The notes: generated by a model not told the origin, from the letters alone. 64,000 nucleotides of DNA from Betaproteobacteria bacterium (GCA_016194905.1 JACQAP010000014.1:62001-126000), one strand, 5' to 3'. Positions 24,514 to 38,214 are shown, counted from the first letter of the stretch. Translations and numbers: made by a program.

Positions 24514-25076
24514 TTCTTCTTGGGAAGATTCTGCTCTCGTTCGATCATTTTCATTTCCATATCGAGTATCGCCTCTAACTTCTGCTGCAAGGCTTCGACA
24601 CGACGCTGTTCTTCTTTCAGCTTGGCCGACTGCTGTTGCAATGCTTCCTCGGTACGCCGCAGCTCCAGCAGCTCGGACTGCAGCAATATCGCCAGCGGGC
24701 GCAAAGTCGAGCCTTCTCGACCCTTGTCCTTCACAAACGCGTGCAGCAACGCAATTGCGGCGTTGTCGTCGCGGAAACTCGCACCAGGCAACGAAAGGAG
24801 TAGAGCAAGTTGCAGGCGATTAAGTTCCGACCCGTCCTTCTCGAATGACTGTCGGGTCGCATCCAGTTCGCCGGCGAGCTCATGGGCTTTCAGTGTCAGC
24901 AGCCGGTCGTAAAACCTGGCTATGCGATCGGGATCGCTCTGCATGGGCTCGACGACCGCCTGGTACCAGGGTCCATCGCGGCGTGTACTCTTGCTGTCCG
25001 CCGGGGCGCAAGCGGCGACAATTACAACTACAGGTACAACCATAGCCACGAAAACGCACTTCCCCCTCAGTCTCAC
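24510..25076 (-). CDS. qseG: QseG-like outer-membrane lipoprotein
   Basis: A 188-residue lipoprotein with lipobox VAAC (Cys23). The mature part is helical and ends in a long coiled coil (about 130-180) rich in Glu, Gln, Leu and Lys. It sits between the kinase and the regulator, as qseG (glrX/yfhG) does in enterobacteria, with 4-bp overlaps on both sides. In E. coli QseG interacts with the kinase QseE at the envelope. Sequence conservation in this family is low, so the identity rests mostly on context, lipobox and coiled coil. Confidence 0.83.
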   Translation of the reverse strand: MRLRGKCVFVAMVVPVVVIVAACAPADSKSTRRDGPWYQAVVEPMQSDPDRIARFYDRLLTLKAHELAGELDATRQSFEKDGSELNRLQLALLLSLPGASFRDDNAAIALLHAFVKDKGREGSTLRPLAILLQSELLELRRTEEALQQQSAKLKEEQRRVEALQQKLEAILDMEMKMIEREQNLPKKK

Positions 25077-26518
25077 GCGGCTATTTCCACCTGCCGTGTC
25101 GGCAGTATGACACGCAGGTGTGCTCCGGGATTGCCGTCAACGATGATCTCGACGCTGCCATGGTGAGCATTGACGTATTCCCGAACGATTGCAAGGCCCA
25201 GCCCCGTGCCTTTTACCGGTCCCGTATACTCGGAGCCGCCTTGGTAAAAAGGTTCGAATACCCGGCTCCGATCCTCCGGAAGAATTCCAGGTCCCTCGTC
25301 AATGACGTCGATCACGACGTCCGATCCGCGTCGGCGCAGCTGCACGCGAATCGTGCCACCAGCCGGAGAAAATTTGATCGCGTTCGAGAGCAGATTATCC
25401 ACGATTGCTTCAATTTTGTTCTCGTCGGCCTCTATGTTGAATTCGGATGCCGCCAAGTTCAGGCTGAGATTTTTGGCCCGCATCGCCAGCGAATGCTGCT
25501 GAGCGACACGCGCAGCCAGGCCTTTTAGATTGAACTGCGAGAACGTAAGAGCAGACGTGTGGAATTGCGCGCTGTGGTAACTGAGCAGGTCCTCGATCAG
25601 TTTCTGCAGTCTCAGGGTGTTCTGTCTCAGAATGCGCGCAATTTCGAACTGGCCGGCGGTCATCTTTCCTGTGACTTCGTCGGAGAGCAGCTCCACGCCT
25701 TCACGCAATGCCGTCAGGGGAGTTTTGAGTTCATGCGAAACGTGCCGCAGAAATCGTGATTTCTGTTCCTCCAGGTCAAGTAACCGAAGGCGCAGCCAGT
25801 CGAGCTGACGTCCAAGTGACTCCAGGTCCGCCGGGCCGGTAACGACAACGCGCGCATCGAATCGTCCTTCGCCTAGTTTCTGTATTGCCGACTCGAGTTG
25901 CGCGATCGGTTTGGAAATAAGCATCGTCGCACCGATTACTAGAAGAAGGGCAATGGGTACTAAGGCGAGCAATTGCCAGAAAATGAATTTTTGGATTTCG
26001 CCGGCCATCTTCTGCATGGTGTCGACTTCGCGATCGACCAACGAATTGCCCTGCTCATCGAGTACGCGCGCTGTTTCGGACAGTTCGGCAAGTTCAGTTG
26101 CCGCCGGATTGATTATTTCGGGCTTCGCACCTGATCGGCCGATTCGCTCGAAGAGCGAATACTCACGATTTCGCAGTGCCATCACTGCTTGCTTCTGCTT
26201 GGAATCCAGCGGCAGCGCTGACATCTTGCGCACGGTATCGATGAACCGTTCATGGGCGAGCGCGTAGCCTTGTAGCAGAGAGGGGTCCCCTATGATCGCA
26301 AACTGCCGGATGCTGCGTTCCATGCTGGTGATTTGTTCTATCAGGAATCGGGTGCTTTGCGTAGTCTGCACTGCCTGATATACCGCGCGCTGGCTATGGG
26401 TAGCGAGCTGGTGGATCGAGTAAGCGTTGTTAATAAGTGCGAATATGAGCGGCAGAACCGCCAGCGAGAAACCAGCCAGGATCAGTTTTAGAAACGAGCG
26501 CGGGTAGTAAAGCTGCAT
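25073..26518 (-). CDS. glrK: Sensor histidine kinase GlrK (QseE)
   Basis: A 481-residue membrane kinase. It has a first membrane helix (about 8-30), a periplasmic four-helix-type sensor, a second helix (about 190-212), HAMP, the HisKA box RHVSHELKTPLTALREG with the phospho-acceptor His, and HATPase motifs NLLSNAIKFSP, DEGPGI and GTGLGLAIV. It is expected to sense an envelope signal and phosphorylate GlrR. The start at 26518 places the membrane helix at the N-terminus; the longer frame to 26590 has no support. It is the first gene of the operon. Confidence 0.92.
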   Translation of the reverse strand: MQLYYPRSFLKLILAGFSLAVLPLIFALINNAYSIHQLATHSQRAVYQAVQTTQSTRFLIEQITSMERSIRQFAIIGDPSLLQGYALAHERFIDTVRKMSALPLDSKQKQAVMALRNREYSLFERIGRSGAKPEIINPAATELAELSETARVLDEQGNSLVDREVDTMQKMAGEIQKFIFWQLLALVPIALLLVIGATMLISKPIAQLESAIQKLGEGRFDARVVVTGPADLESLGRQLDWLRLRLLDLEEQKSRFLRHVSHELKTPLTALREGVELLSDEVTGKMTAGQFEIARILRQNTLRLQKLIEDLLSYHSAQFHTSALTFSQFNLKGLAARVAQQHSLAMRAKNLSLNLAASEFNIEADENKIEAIVDNLLSNAIKFSPAGGTIRVQLRRRGSDVVIDVIDEGPGILPEDRSRVFEPFYQGGSEYTGPVKGTGLGLAIVREYVNAHHGSVEIIVDGNPGAHLRVILPTRQVEIAA

Positions 26519-26716
26519 TACGAGCTCAGTTCCTGTCGATTGCCATTGCCATATCCGTCTAGCATTCCCGGAGCCACTCGATATTTGCAATTTCTTGAAT
26601 TCAATTTATCTGGCGACATGAGTCACGCTGGCCGTAATCACAGACCGCACCATCGCACGGAAGCTGAAACACACCTACAAACACCCGAAAATCCTGCAAC
26701 AGTTTTCCGTGGCGGT

Positions 26717-27505
26717 CTACGATTCCAATCGCGCCTCCGCACAGCCGAAAATTCCGAAATCAGCAACGAGCGAGTCTCCTTGGGTAATTTCCGCCGGCAC
26801 GATGCACGTACCTGTTGTAATCACTTGTCCTGCTCGCAACATGTCGTCCGTCAACGACAATTCGTTGGCGATCCACGTAAGCGCAATGCGTGGGTCTCCC
26901 AGCACGTTGGCGCCTTTACCTTTTCGATCCAGCCGGTCATTTACGTGAATTGTTACCGGATGATCTGCCACGTCGTGCTGGCGCCAGTCGGCGACCGTGG
27001 CTGGGCCCAGAACAAAGTAGCTCGCACAGGCATTGTCGGCAATGAGTTGTGCGGCGCCGACGGTTACGAAGTTCTCGTATCTGGAATCCGGAATCTCGAT
27101 CGCCGGATGCATCGTATCGACTGCGGCTATAACCTCTTCGATGGAGTAAGGCACCCCGCGCGGTGGAAGATCGCGTGCCATGAGAAATGCAAATTCTGCT
27201 TCCGCGACATTCATGATGTTGTTTAACAGCGACACGGTGGCGCCGGAATGGTACACCCTCTTTTCCAGCAATCGTCCAGCGAGCGGGCCATCGACGCCTA
27301 TATGCTGCTGCCCGGCCTTGCTGGTTGCCGCGATTTTCCAGCCGAACGTATCCTGGCCTGACAACTGGGCAACTCTCGTCTGAACGCGATAGCCCTCGAT
27401 GCGTGATCTGGGCCGACATGTTGCCGGAAGCTCATCGATGCGCTTGTTTGCCCGCCAGGTGTTCCAGATGATTTTTGCGGCTTCTTCGATTGCGTACTTG
27501 TTCAT
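26717..27505 (-). CDS. 2-keto-4-pentenoate hydratase-like protein
   Basis: A 262-residue cytosolic member of the MhpD/fumarylacetoacetase-fold family. The metal-binding acidic segment AEAEFAFLMARDL and the later CIVPAEITQGDSLVADFG match MhpD/DmpE/HpcG-type hydratases and decarboxylases of meta-cleavage pathways. The upstream gene, a 2-hydroxyacid dehydrogenase, ends 18 bp before its start, so they are probably co-transcribed. No ring-cleavage dioxygenase is adjacent. The substrate is therefore open. Confidence 0.85.
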   Translation of the reverse strand: MNKYAIEEAAKIIWNTWRANKRIDELPATCRPRSRIEGYRVQTRVAQLSGQDTFGWKIAATSKAGQQHIGVDGPLAGRLLEKRVYHSGATVSLLNNIMNVAEAEFAFLMARDLPPRGVPYSIEEVIAAVDTMHPAIEIPDSRYENFVTVGAAQLIADNACASYFVLGPATVADWRQHDVADHPVTIHVNDRLDRKGKGANVLGDPRIALTWIANELSLTDDMLRAGQVITTGTCIVPAEITQGDSLVADFGIFGCAEARLES

Positions 27506-27522
27506 TTTTTCAGTGAGCTATT

Positions 27523-28503
27523 TCAATGCCTGGCAGATGCCTGCCGGACTACATTTACGAGCGGTTCGCCTCGTGCCAGCCGGTCAAGGTTTTGAGCAAT
27601 CAACAGGCAGCGTCGTGGCCGCAAGCCCTCCGTCCAACCCGACCCGTGCGGGGTCATAATTACGTTGTCCAGATCGCGGAAGGGCAGACTGGAAGGTTCG
27701 CCATGTGTGGATCCTTGGGAGGGATAGCGATACCAAGTGTCGATCACTGCGCCTCCGATGCGGTGATCGCTGCATGCGGCGAATAGCGCGTATTCGTCGA
27801 TCAATGCTCCGCGTGCGACGTTTATGATCACCGCCGAAGACTTCATTTTTTCCAGCTGACTTGCGCCGATTAGGCTGATCGTCGAAGGATCGAGCGGCAG
27901 CGCCAGCACGACGAAGTCCGATTTTGCCAGCAATTCATCCAATTTCTCCATGGACTCCACGCTTTCCACAAAGCCGTCTCCTGACTTGGGGGTGCGGTTG
28001 CATGCCACGATCTTCATGCCGAAAGCCCGCGCGCGTGCTGCGACCTGGTGGCCTATGCGGCCATAACCGACAATTCCCAAGGTCTGTCCGAATAGTTCGC
28101 CATGGCGCGGGCCGCACAGATGTGAACCCTGCCACTGGCCGCGCCTCAGTGCAGCGTCCATCCGCGGAATTCCAATGACCCATTGCAGCATGGCCGAAAG
28201 TACGTATTCTGAAATGCCGATTTCGTGTTCGAAGACATTGCACACGGCAGCCTGAGAGGGGACTGCGTCGAACGCTACTTCGTCGGTTCCGGCGCCGGGT
28301 AGCTGGAGCAGGCGCAGTTTTGGTGCGGGCGGCATGCTTTTCGCCCAGTTCATGGAAACCAGCGCATCGGCGTCCGCTAACCGGCGCGCAAATTCATTGC
28401 CGTCATTTTCGTCCGCCATTTCGATTGTCCATTTGGTCTCCACGAAATTCGGGATCAAGGCCAGCCGTCCGTCGTTGTCGATGTTCTTGATGAGAAGTTT
28501 CAA
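27523..28503 (-). CDS. D-2-hydroxyacid dehydrogenase, GhrA-like
   Basis: A 326-residue NAD(P)-dependent dehydrogenase that interconverts 2-keto acids and D-2-hydroxy acids. It has the cofactor loop GIVGYGRIG, catalytic Arg in NVARGALID, an acidic residue in VIDTWYRYP and His in MTPHGSG. The frame stays open into the tRNA-Leu gene, which gives a false N-terminus. The probable start is a TTG at 28503, beginning MKLLIKNID; an ATG at 28422 would lose the first strand. Ribosome binding is weak. It precedes the hydratase gene by 17 bp and may act on its product or a related keto acid. Confidence 0.85.
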   Translation of the reverse strand: MKLLIKNIDNDGRLALIPNFVETKWTIEMADENDGNEFARRLADADALVSMNWAKSMPPAPKLRLLQLPGAGTDEVAFDAVPSQAAVCNVFEHEIGISEYVLSAMLQWVIGIPRMDAALRRGQWQGSHLCGPRHGELFGQTLGIVGYGRIGHQVAARARAFGMKIVACNRTPKSGDGFVESVESMEKLDELLAKSDFVVLALPLDPSTISLIGASQLEKMKSSAVIINVARGALIDEYALFAACSDHRIGGAVIDTWYRYPSQGSTHGEPSSLPFRDLDNVIMTPHGSGWTEGLRPRRCLLIAQNLDRLARGEPLVNVVRQASARH

Positions 28504-28569
28504 CTCTACATATCTCGATAGATGTAAAGGGCGGTAAGCGGCTCCAGCCGATCGTCCAGAGTAGAGGAG

Positions 28570-28656
28570 TGGTGCCGGGAACCGGAATCGAACCGGTACG
28601 CCTTGAGGGGCGCGGGATTTTGAGTCCCGTGCGTCTACCAGTTCCGCCATCCCGGC
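28570..28656 (-). tRNA. tRNA-Leu (CAA)
   Basis: An 87-nt minus-strand tRNA. The 5' acceptor strand GCCGGGA pairs with TCCCGGC, followed by discriminator A and an encoded CCA. The anticodon stem-loop is CGGGA-CTCAAAA-TCCCG, giving anticodon CAA. The long variable arm typical of Leu tRNAs and the T-arm GGTTCGATTCC are present. It lies between queA, which starts 77 bp away on the other strand, and the 2-hydroxyacid dehydrogenase gene. Confidence 0.97.
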
Positions 28657-28732
28657 ACGGGAGCGCAATTATCGACAATTCGGTCTCAACGGGCAACCGG
28701 GTTCGATCGTACCCATCGATATAATGCGCGCG

Positions 28733-30872
<2,140 letters not shown>

Positions 30873-30907
30873 CCGTGCTAAAATGCGCCACTTTTTCGGG
30901 GCCCAAC

Positions 30908-30964
30908 ATGTTTTCAGGGATGTTTTCAGGGCTTGAATGTTTTCTGGGCTTGACGTTTTTAGGG
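30908..30964. repeat. Decayed 12-nt tandem repeat between tgt and yajC
   Basis: Four related units ATGTTTTCAGGG (30908-30919), ATGTTTTCAGGG (30920-30931), ATGTTTTCTGGG (30937-30948) and ACGTTTTTAGGG (30953-30964). The last two gaps are CTTGA-like. The repeat fills part of the 174-bp leader of yajC. No palindrome or T-run marks it as a terminator. Confidence 0.6.
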
Positions 30965-31046
30965 CTCGGCGCCGCAACCGCAGGACTGGCACGCCGGCGG
31001 CGGCCATTCAATTCTTGAGCGCAAAAATCATATTGGAGGAATATCC

Positions 31047-31379
31047 GTGCTGATCAGCAATGCTTACGCCCAGGCCGCACCGGCCAGCCAGGGATTCGAC
31101 CTATTCCAAATGCTGCCACTGGTGCTGATGTTCGTGTTGTTGTACTTCCTGATGATCCGGCCGCAGTCGAAGCGCTCCAAGGAACATCGCGCCATGCTTG
31201 CCGGGTTGCAGAAGGGAGATGAAGTGGTCACGGCCGGAGGCACGCTCGGCAAGGTCACCAAAGTCGGTGACAATTTTGTCTCGGTGGAGATTTCCCCGAA
31301 CGTTGAAATCCAGGTACAGAGACCGTCCATCACGACCTTGCTGCCCAAGGGAACTATCAAGAACGCCGAAAAGGGTTAA
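31047..31379 (+). CDS. yajC: Preprotein translocase accessory subunit YajC
   Basis: A 110-residue single-pass inner-membrane protein that associates with SecDF and the holotranslocon. The membrane segment is about 20-40 (MLPLVLMFVLLYFLMIRPQ), followed by the family motif RPQSKRSKEHRAML and a soluble domain with GDEVVTAGG. The start is a GTG at 31047 with GGAGGAA ahead of it. It is followed by secD and secF. Confidence 0.96.
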   Translation: MLISNAYAQAAPASQGFDLFQMLPLVLMFVLLYFLMIRPQSKRSKEHRAMLAGLQKGDEVVTAGGTLGKVTKVGDNFVSVEISPNVEIQVQRPSITTLLPKGTIKNAEKG

Positions 31380-31450
31380 CGGCCAGAAAGGTTCGGTAAT
31401 CCTTCAAGAACGCAGTTCACACCCGACTATTCGCGCTGCATAAGGCATAC

Positions 31451-33313
31451 ATGAATCGCTACCCGCTCTGGAAATACGTCATGATCGCCGTCGCGCTGGT
31501 CGTCGGCCTGCTGTACACGCTGCCGAATTTCTTCGGCGAAGTACCAGCCGTGCAAATCTCCCCGGCCAAAACCACAGCCAAGATCGACGAAACGCTGTTG
31601 TCGCGCGTCGACCAGGCGCTAAGCCAGGCTGGTATCAAGCCCGACGGCATGTTTCTCGATCCGGCCAGCATCAAGGTGCGATTTGCCAACACCGACACGC
31701 AACTCAAAGCGAAGGATGTGTTGCAAGGTGCGGTGGGCGAGAACTATGTTGTGGCGCTGAACTTGCTGTCCAGCTCTCCGCGCTGGCTTACCAAAATCAA
31801 TGCTCTGCCGATGTATCTCGGCCTCGATCTGCGCGGCGGCGTGCATTTCCTGCTGCAGGTGGACATGAAAGGCGCGCTGACCAAGGCTGCCGACCGCTAC
31901 GTCGCCGATATCCGTACCACGTTGCGGGGCAAGGAAATTCGCTACGCCGGACTCTCGCGCGAAGGGCAGAACGTCGTGGTCAAGTTTCGCGACAGCCAGG
32001 CGCGCGACCAGGCGGCCGCGGAAATCGGCAAACAGAATCCGGATTTGCTGCTGAACCCGGCCGACGCCGGCTCCGAATATACAATCACTGCCGCGCTCAG
32101 GCCCGAGGTCCAGAAGCGCATCCAGGAATTCGCCATCCTGCAGAACATCACGACGCTGCGCAATCGGGTCAACGAACTCGGCGTCGCCGAGCCGATCGTC
32201 CAGCAGGCGGGCTCTGATCGCGTGGTGGTGCAGCTTCCCGGCGTCCAGGATACGGCCAAGGCGAAGGATATTCTCGGCCGCACGGCGACGCTGGAAGTGC
32301 GCATGGTGGACGAAGAACACAGCGATGCCGCTTCGCTGCAGGCCGCCATCGGCGGCCAGCTGCCTTTCGGCGACGAGCTGCTTTACGATCGCGAGAGCGC
32401 CCCGCATCTGCTCAAACGCGAGGTAATCTTGACCGGTGACCGCATTTCCGATGCGCAACCCGGATTCGACAGCCAGACCGGTGAACCCGCCGTCCACATC
32501 AATCTGGACGGACGCGGCGCCACGATTTTCCAGCAGATCACCCGCGAGAGCATCGGCAAGCGCATGGCGATGGTGCTGATTGAAAAGGGCAAGGGCGAAG
32601 TCATCACCGCGCCGGTGATCCGTTCGGAAATTCCCGGCGGCCGTGTGCAGATCAGCGGCCGCATGACGACTACTGAGGCGCGAGACGTGGCGTTGCTGTT
32701 GCGCGCCGGCGCACTGGCGGCGCCGATGGAAATCGTCGAGGAGCGAACGGTCGGCCCCAGCCTTGGTGCCGACAACATCAAGCGCGGCTTCGATTCCACG
32801 CTTATCGGCTTCACGTTGATCGCCATTTTCATGATGGCCTATTACCTGCTCTTCGGTGTGATATCGGTGCTGTCCCTGGCGATAAACCTCATGCTGCTGG
32901 TTGCATTGCTGTCGATGCTGCAGGCCACGCTGACCCTGCCCGGCATTGCCGCAATCGCGCTGACGCTCGGCATGGCGATCGACTCCAACGTGCTGATCAA
33001 CGAGCGCATCAGGGAAGAATTGCGTAACGGCACCACGCCGCAAGCTGCCATCGTGGCCGGTTACGAACGGGCCTGGGCGACGATTCTCGATTCGAACATC
33101 ACCACCCTGATTGCCGGCATCGCGTTGTTCATGTTCGGCAGCGGACCGGTGCGCGGCTTTGCGGTAGTGCATTGCCTCGGCATCCTGACATCGATGTTCA
33201 GTGCCGTACTGGTTTCCCGCAGCATGGTGAATTTGATATTCGGTGCCCGGCGCAAGCTCGAAAAATTGCCGATCGGCAATACCGACTGGTACAAACGGCA
33301 AACGGCCGCCTGA
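31451..33313 (+). CDS. secD: Protein translocase subunit SecD
   Basis: A 620-residue inner-membrane protein that uses the proton gradient to complete protein export through SecYEG. It has an N-terminal helix, the large periplasmic P1 region, the D1 motif LGLDLRGGVHFLL, and five C-terminal helices with the D4 motif containing GMAIDSNVLI. It lies 71 bp after yajC and 36 bp before secF. The length is normal for the family. Confidence 0.97.
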   Translation: MNRYPLWKYVMIAVALVVGLLYTLPNFFGEVPAVQISPAKTTAKIDETLLSRVDQALSQAGIKPDGMFLDPASIKVRFANTDTQLKAKDVLQGAVGENYVVALNLLSSSPRWLTKINALPMYLGLDLRGGVHFLLQVDMKGALTKAADRYVADIRTTLRGKEIRYAGLSREGQNVVVKFRDSQARDQAAAEIGKQNPDLLLNPADAGSEYTITAALRPEVQKRIQEFAILQNITTLRNRVNELGVAEPIVQQAGSDRVVVQLPGVQDTAKAKDILGRTATLEVRMVDEEHSDAASLQAAIGGQLPFGDELLYDRESAPHLLKREVILTGDRISDAQPGFDSQTGEPAVHINLDGRGATIFQQITRESIGKRMAMVLIEKGKGEVITAPVIRSEIPGGRVQISGRMTTTEARDVALLLRAGALAAPMEIVEERTVGPSLGADNIKRGFDSTLIGFTLIAIFMMAYYLLFGVISVLSLAINLMLLVALLSMLQATLTLPGIAAIALTLGMAIDSNVLINERIREELRNGTTPQAAIVAGYERAWATILDSNITTLIAGIALFMFGSGPVRGFAVVHCLGILTSMFSAVLVSRSMVNLIFGARRKLEKLPIGNTDWYKRQTAA

Positions 33314-33349
33314 TCGCGGCTCGCCCGATTTAGCGCAGAGGACGAACAA

Positions 33350-34279
33350 ATGGAATTTTTCCGCATCCGCAAAGACATTCCCTTCATGCGCCATGCGTTG
33401 GTGTTCAACATCATCTCGTTGATCACCTTCATCCTGGCGGTGGTCTTTCTCGTAACGAAGGGATTGCATCTCGGGGTCGAATTCACCGGCGGGACGGTGA
33501 TGGAGATCAACTACGGACACGCTGTGGACGTGGACAAGATCCGCGAGACGCTGAACCGGGTGAATCTCGCGGAGGCGACGGTGCAGAGCTTCGGCAGCTC
33601 GCAGACCGCACTGATCCGCTTGCCGGCCAAACAGGGCGTAACCGGCGCCCAGTTGTCCGAAACCGTGATCAAGGCCTTACGCCAGGACGATCCGTCCGTC
33701 GAGTTGCGCCGTGTCGATTTTGTCGGCTCGCAAGTCGGCAAGGAGCTGGTCGAAAACGGAGCGCTGGCGTTGTTGCTGGTGTCCATCGGCATCGTGGTTT
33801 ATCTTGCGCTTCGTTTCGAGTGGAAATTCGGCGTGTCGGCGATCATCGCCAACCTGCATGACGTGGTGATCATCCTGGGGTTTTTCGCCTTCTTCCAGTG
33901 GGAATTTTCGCTGCCGGTGCTTGCAGCAGTGCTCGCCGTATTGGGTTATTCGGTGAATGAATCGGTGGTCGTATTCGATCGGATTCGCGAGAATTTCCGC
34001 AAGATGCGCAGGGCCAGCACACCGGATGTAATCAACAACGCCATCACCCGCACCATGTCGCGTACGATCATCACGCACGGTTGTACGCAGTTGATGGTCA
34101 CGTCGATCCTGATCTTCGGCGGCGAGACGCTGCACTATTTTGCGCTGGCGCTTACCATCGGCATCCTGTTCGGGATTTATTCGTCGGTCCTGGTGGCGAG
34201 CCCGTTGGTGATGTGGCTGGGCGTAACCCGCGAGGATTTCATCAAGCCCGAGAAGAAGCAGGAAGAAGCGGTCGTCTAA
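33350..34279 (+). CDS. secF: Protein translocase subunit SecF
   Basis: The 309-residue partner of SecD. The N-terminal helix is followed by GVEFTGGTVMEI (D1), a periplasmic domain, and five helices with the motif LGYSVNESVVVFDRIRENFR. The TMSRTIITHG signature is present. Membrane location and proton-driven role are as for SecD. A DedA gene begins 15 bp downstream and may be co-transcribed. Confidence 0.97.
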   Translation: MEFFRIRKDIPFMRHALVFNIISLITFILAVVFLVTKGLHLGVEFTGGTVMEINYGHAVDVDKIRETLNRVNLAEATVQSFGSSQTALIRLPAKQGVTGAQLSETVIKALRQDDPSVELRRVDFVGSQVGKELVENGALALLLVSIGIVVYLALRFEWKFGVSAIIANLHDVVIILGFFAFFQWEFSLPVLAAVLAVLGYSVNESVVVFDRIRENFRKMRRASTPDVINNAITRTMSRTIITHGCTQLMVTSILIFGGETLHYFALALTIGILFGIYSSVLVASPLVMWLGVTREDFIKPEKKQEEAVV

Positions 34280-34294
34280 GGGAGCGGATCCGCG

Positions 34295-34933
34295 ATGGAT
34301 CTGTTTTCCGGTTTTTTCGATCTGATTCTGCACCTGGACCAGCACCTGCGGGAGTTGGCCCAGTCTTACGGCGCATGGGTTTACGCAATCCTGTTTCTCA
34401 TTGTTTTCCTGGAAACCGGTGTGGTCGTCACGCCGTTTCTGCCCGGCGATTCGCTGCTGTTCGTGGCGGGAACCATTGCCGCCGCAGGCGAACTCAACGT
34501 ACATGGCCTGGTGCTTTTGCTGATTGCGGCGGCGATTGGCGGGGATTCGTTGAATTACTCGATCGGGCGCTATCTGGGGCCGAGAGTTTTCCGGTTCGAT
34601 GATTCGCGATTGTTCAAACGCGCTTACGTGGATCGGACCCACGCGTTTTTCGAGCGCCATGGCGGCAAGGCGATCATCATCGCACGCTTCGTTCCGATCA
34701 TCCGCACCTATGCACCTTTCGTGGCGGGTATCGGTGCGATGAGCTACCGACGCTTTCTGATGTTCAACGTGACCGGAGCGGTGCTGTGGGTGGCGCTGCT
34801 GACTTACGCCGGTTTTTTCTTCGGCAACCTGCCGCTGGTCAGGAACAATCTGACAGCGGTCATTCTCGGCATCATCGTGCTGTCCGTGATGCCGGCGATC
34901 ATCGAATTCTGGCGCGCAAGGCGCACGCGTTGA
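34295..34933 (+). CDS. DedA-family membrane protein
   Basis: A 212-residue multi-helix inner-membrane protein. DedA hallmarks are [33 protein letters not shown] and [15 protein letters not shown]; the Glu, Asp and Arg residues in these re-entrant loops are conserved. Family members act in undecaprenyl phosphate or phospholipid flipping and membrane-potential homeostasis; which applies here is not clear. It is 15 bp after secF and converges with purB. Confidence 0.93.
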   Translation: MDLFSGFFDLILHLDQHLRELAQSYGAWVYAILFLIVFLETGVVVTPFLPGDSLLFVAGTIAAAGELNVHGLVLLLIAAAIGGDSLNYSIGRYLGPRVFRFDDSRLFKRAYVDRTHAFFERHGGKAIIIARFVPIIRTYAPFVAGIGAMSYRRFLMFNVTGAVLWVALLTYAGFFFGNLPLVRNNLTAVILGIIVLSVMPAIIEFWRARRTR

Positions 34934-34937
34934 CGTT

Positions 34938-36644
<1,707 letters not shown>

Positions 36645-36648
<4 letters not shown>

Positions 36649-37745
36649 GTCGCCGCCGGGACGGCGCTGTCGATGATGCCGCCGCCCAGACAGACTTTTG
36701 ATTCGTAGACGACAACCGACTGACCGGGTGTCACCGCCCATTGCGGCTCCGCGAATTTGATTTCGCACGAGTTCGCATCCACCCGCTCGACCTCGCAAGA
36801 CGCATCCTTCTGCCGGTAGCGCGTCTTCGCGCCGTATACCCAGTTGCAGTGGGGCTGCGCTCCGCTGATCCAGGTGAGGTCATTGGCCGTGAGCGCGTCC
36901 GACAGCAAGGCTGGATGATCGTGACCTTGCACGACGGTAAGCCGATTCGTTTCCATGTCCTTGCCGCACACGTACCACGGCTCGCCGTCGCCTTCTTTGC
37001 GCCCGCCGATGCCCAGTCCCTGACGCTGGCCGAGGGTGTAATACATTAGACCCACGTGCCGGCCGACAACGTTTCCGCCAGGGGTGATCATGTCCCCGGG
37101 CTGCGTGGGCAGATAACGATTCAGGAACTCCCGGAACGGCCGTTCGCCTATGAAACAGATTCCGGTGGAGTCTTTTTTGTCGTGGTTCGGCAGCTTGAGT
37201 CTGGCGGCGAGTTCGCGCACGTCGCGCTTGTACATCGCACCCAGCGGAAAAAGCGTGCTTCCCAGCTGCGCCTGGTCCAGCCGGTAGAGAAAATAACTCT
37301 GGTCCTTGGTTCCGTCTTCCGCCTTGAGCAACTGGAACAGGCCGTCCACTTCGCGCACCTGTGCGTAATGTCCGGTGGCTATGCGGTCCGCGCCCAGTTG
37401 CAGCGCATGATCGAGGAAAGCCTTGAACTTGATTTCGGCATTGCACAGCACGTCGGGATTTGGCGTTCGCCCCACCTTGTATTCGGCCAGGAAACTATTG
37501 AACACGCGGTCCTTGTATTCGGCGGAGAAGTTCACCGCCTCGATGTCGATACCGATCAGGTCTGCGACCGAAACTGCATCGATCAGGTCCTGCCGCGATG
37601 TACAGTACTCTTCGTCGTCATCGTCTTCCCAGTTCTTCATGAACAGGCCGACGACGTCATGACCCTGCTCCTTGAGAAGCCAGGCCGCGACCGAGGAATC
37701 CACCCCGCCCGACATGCCGACGACAATGCGTTGCTTTTTGCCCAC
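36645..37745 (-). CDS. mnmA: tRNA-specific 2-thiouridylase MnmA
   Basis: MnmA adds sulfur to U34 of Lys, Glu and Gln tRNAs, with sulfur delivered by the IscS-Tus relay. The 366-residue protein has the P-loop [15 protein letters not shown], the catalytic Cys pair in [11 protein letters not shown] and [10 protein letters not shown], and the [21 protein letters not shown] stretch. nudJ lies just upstream on the same strand (14 bp between), as in E. coli. It ends inside the tail of the GST remnant on the other strand. Confidence 0.97.
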
Positions 37746-37759
37746 GTTGCGATTCCGGA

Positions 37760-38206
37760 TCAGTTGTAGTCCACCAGCAGGTCGAGCGGCGCCCGTACTC
37801 CGGCCAGATAGTCTTCCATGCAGCGCACGACCAGCGGGCTGCGATGGCGATCGCGGCCGGCGCGAATCTCTTCCGGGCTGAGCCAGACCGCGCGCACGAT
37901 TCCGGCGTCCAACGATCGATTGGCGTGATACGTTTCCAGACGGCCGGAAAAGGCGAAGCGAACATAAGTGATTTCGCTGCCGGAAGGGCGCCAGCGATAT
38001 ACGCCAACCAGGTGTTCCGGAGCAAATTCCCAGGCGGTCTCCTCGAGTGTTTCCCTGACCACTGCCGCGACAATCGACTCGTCAGCTTCGAGATGCCCTG
38101 CTGGCTGGTTGAACAACAAGCCACGTTCGGTTTGTTCCTCAACGAGGAGAAAACGGCCGTCGCGTTCCACCACTGCCGCAACGGTTACATCGGGTTTCCA
38201 GACCAT
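37760..38206 (-). CDS. nudJ: Nudix phosphatase NudJ
   Basis: A 148-residue Nudix hydrolase. The Nudix box is [21 protein letters not shown] (Gly, RE, EE all in place, although the residue after EET is Ala instead of Gly). E. coli NudJ hydrolyses thiamine pyrophosphate-like and nucleoside di/triphosphates; the exact substrate here is open. The start is the ATG at 38206; the frame continues upstream into marC without family match. It pairs with mnmA as in E. coli. Confidence 0.9.
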   Translation of the reverse strand: MVWKPDVTVAAVVERDGRFLLVEEQTERGLLFNQPAGHLEADESIVAAVVRETLEETAWEFAPEHLVGVYRWRPSGSEITYVRFAFSGRLETYHANRSLDAGIVRAVWLSPEEIRAGRDRHRSPLVVRCMEDYLAGVRAPLDLLVDYN

Positions 38207-38214
38207 GTCGGCTT

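Noticed and set aside
30985-31001. Possible sigma-54 element before yajC (TGGCAC then GC 10 nt after GG)
   Set aside because: The -12 part is CGGCG, not TTGCW, in a very GC-rich stretch; spacing match is probably chance.
31619-33520. 633-residue minus-strand ORF opposite secD
   Set aside because: Antisense shadow of secD, which has all family motifs.
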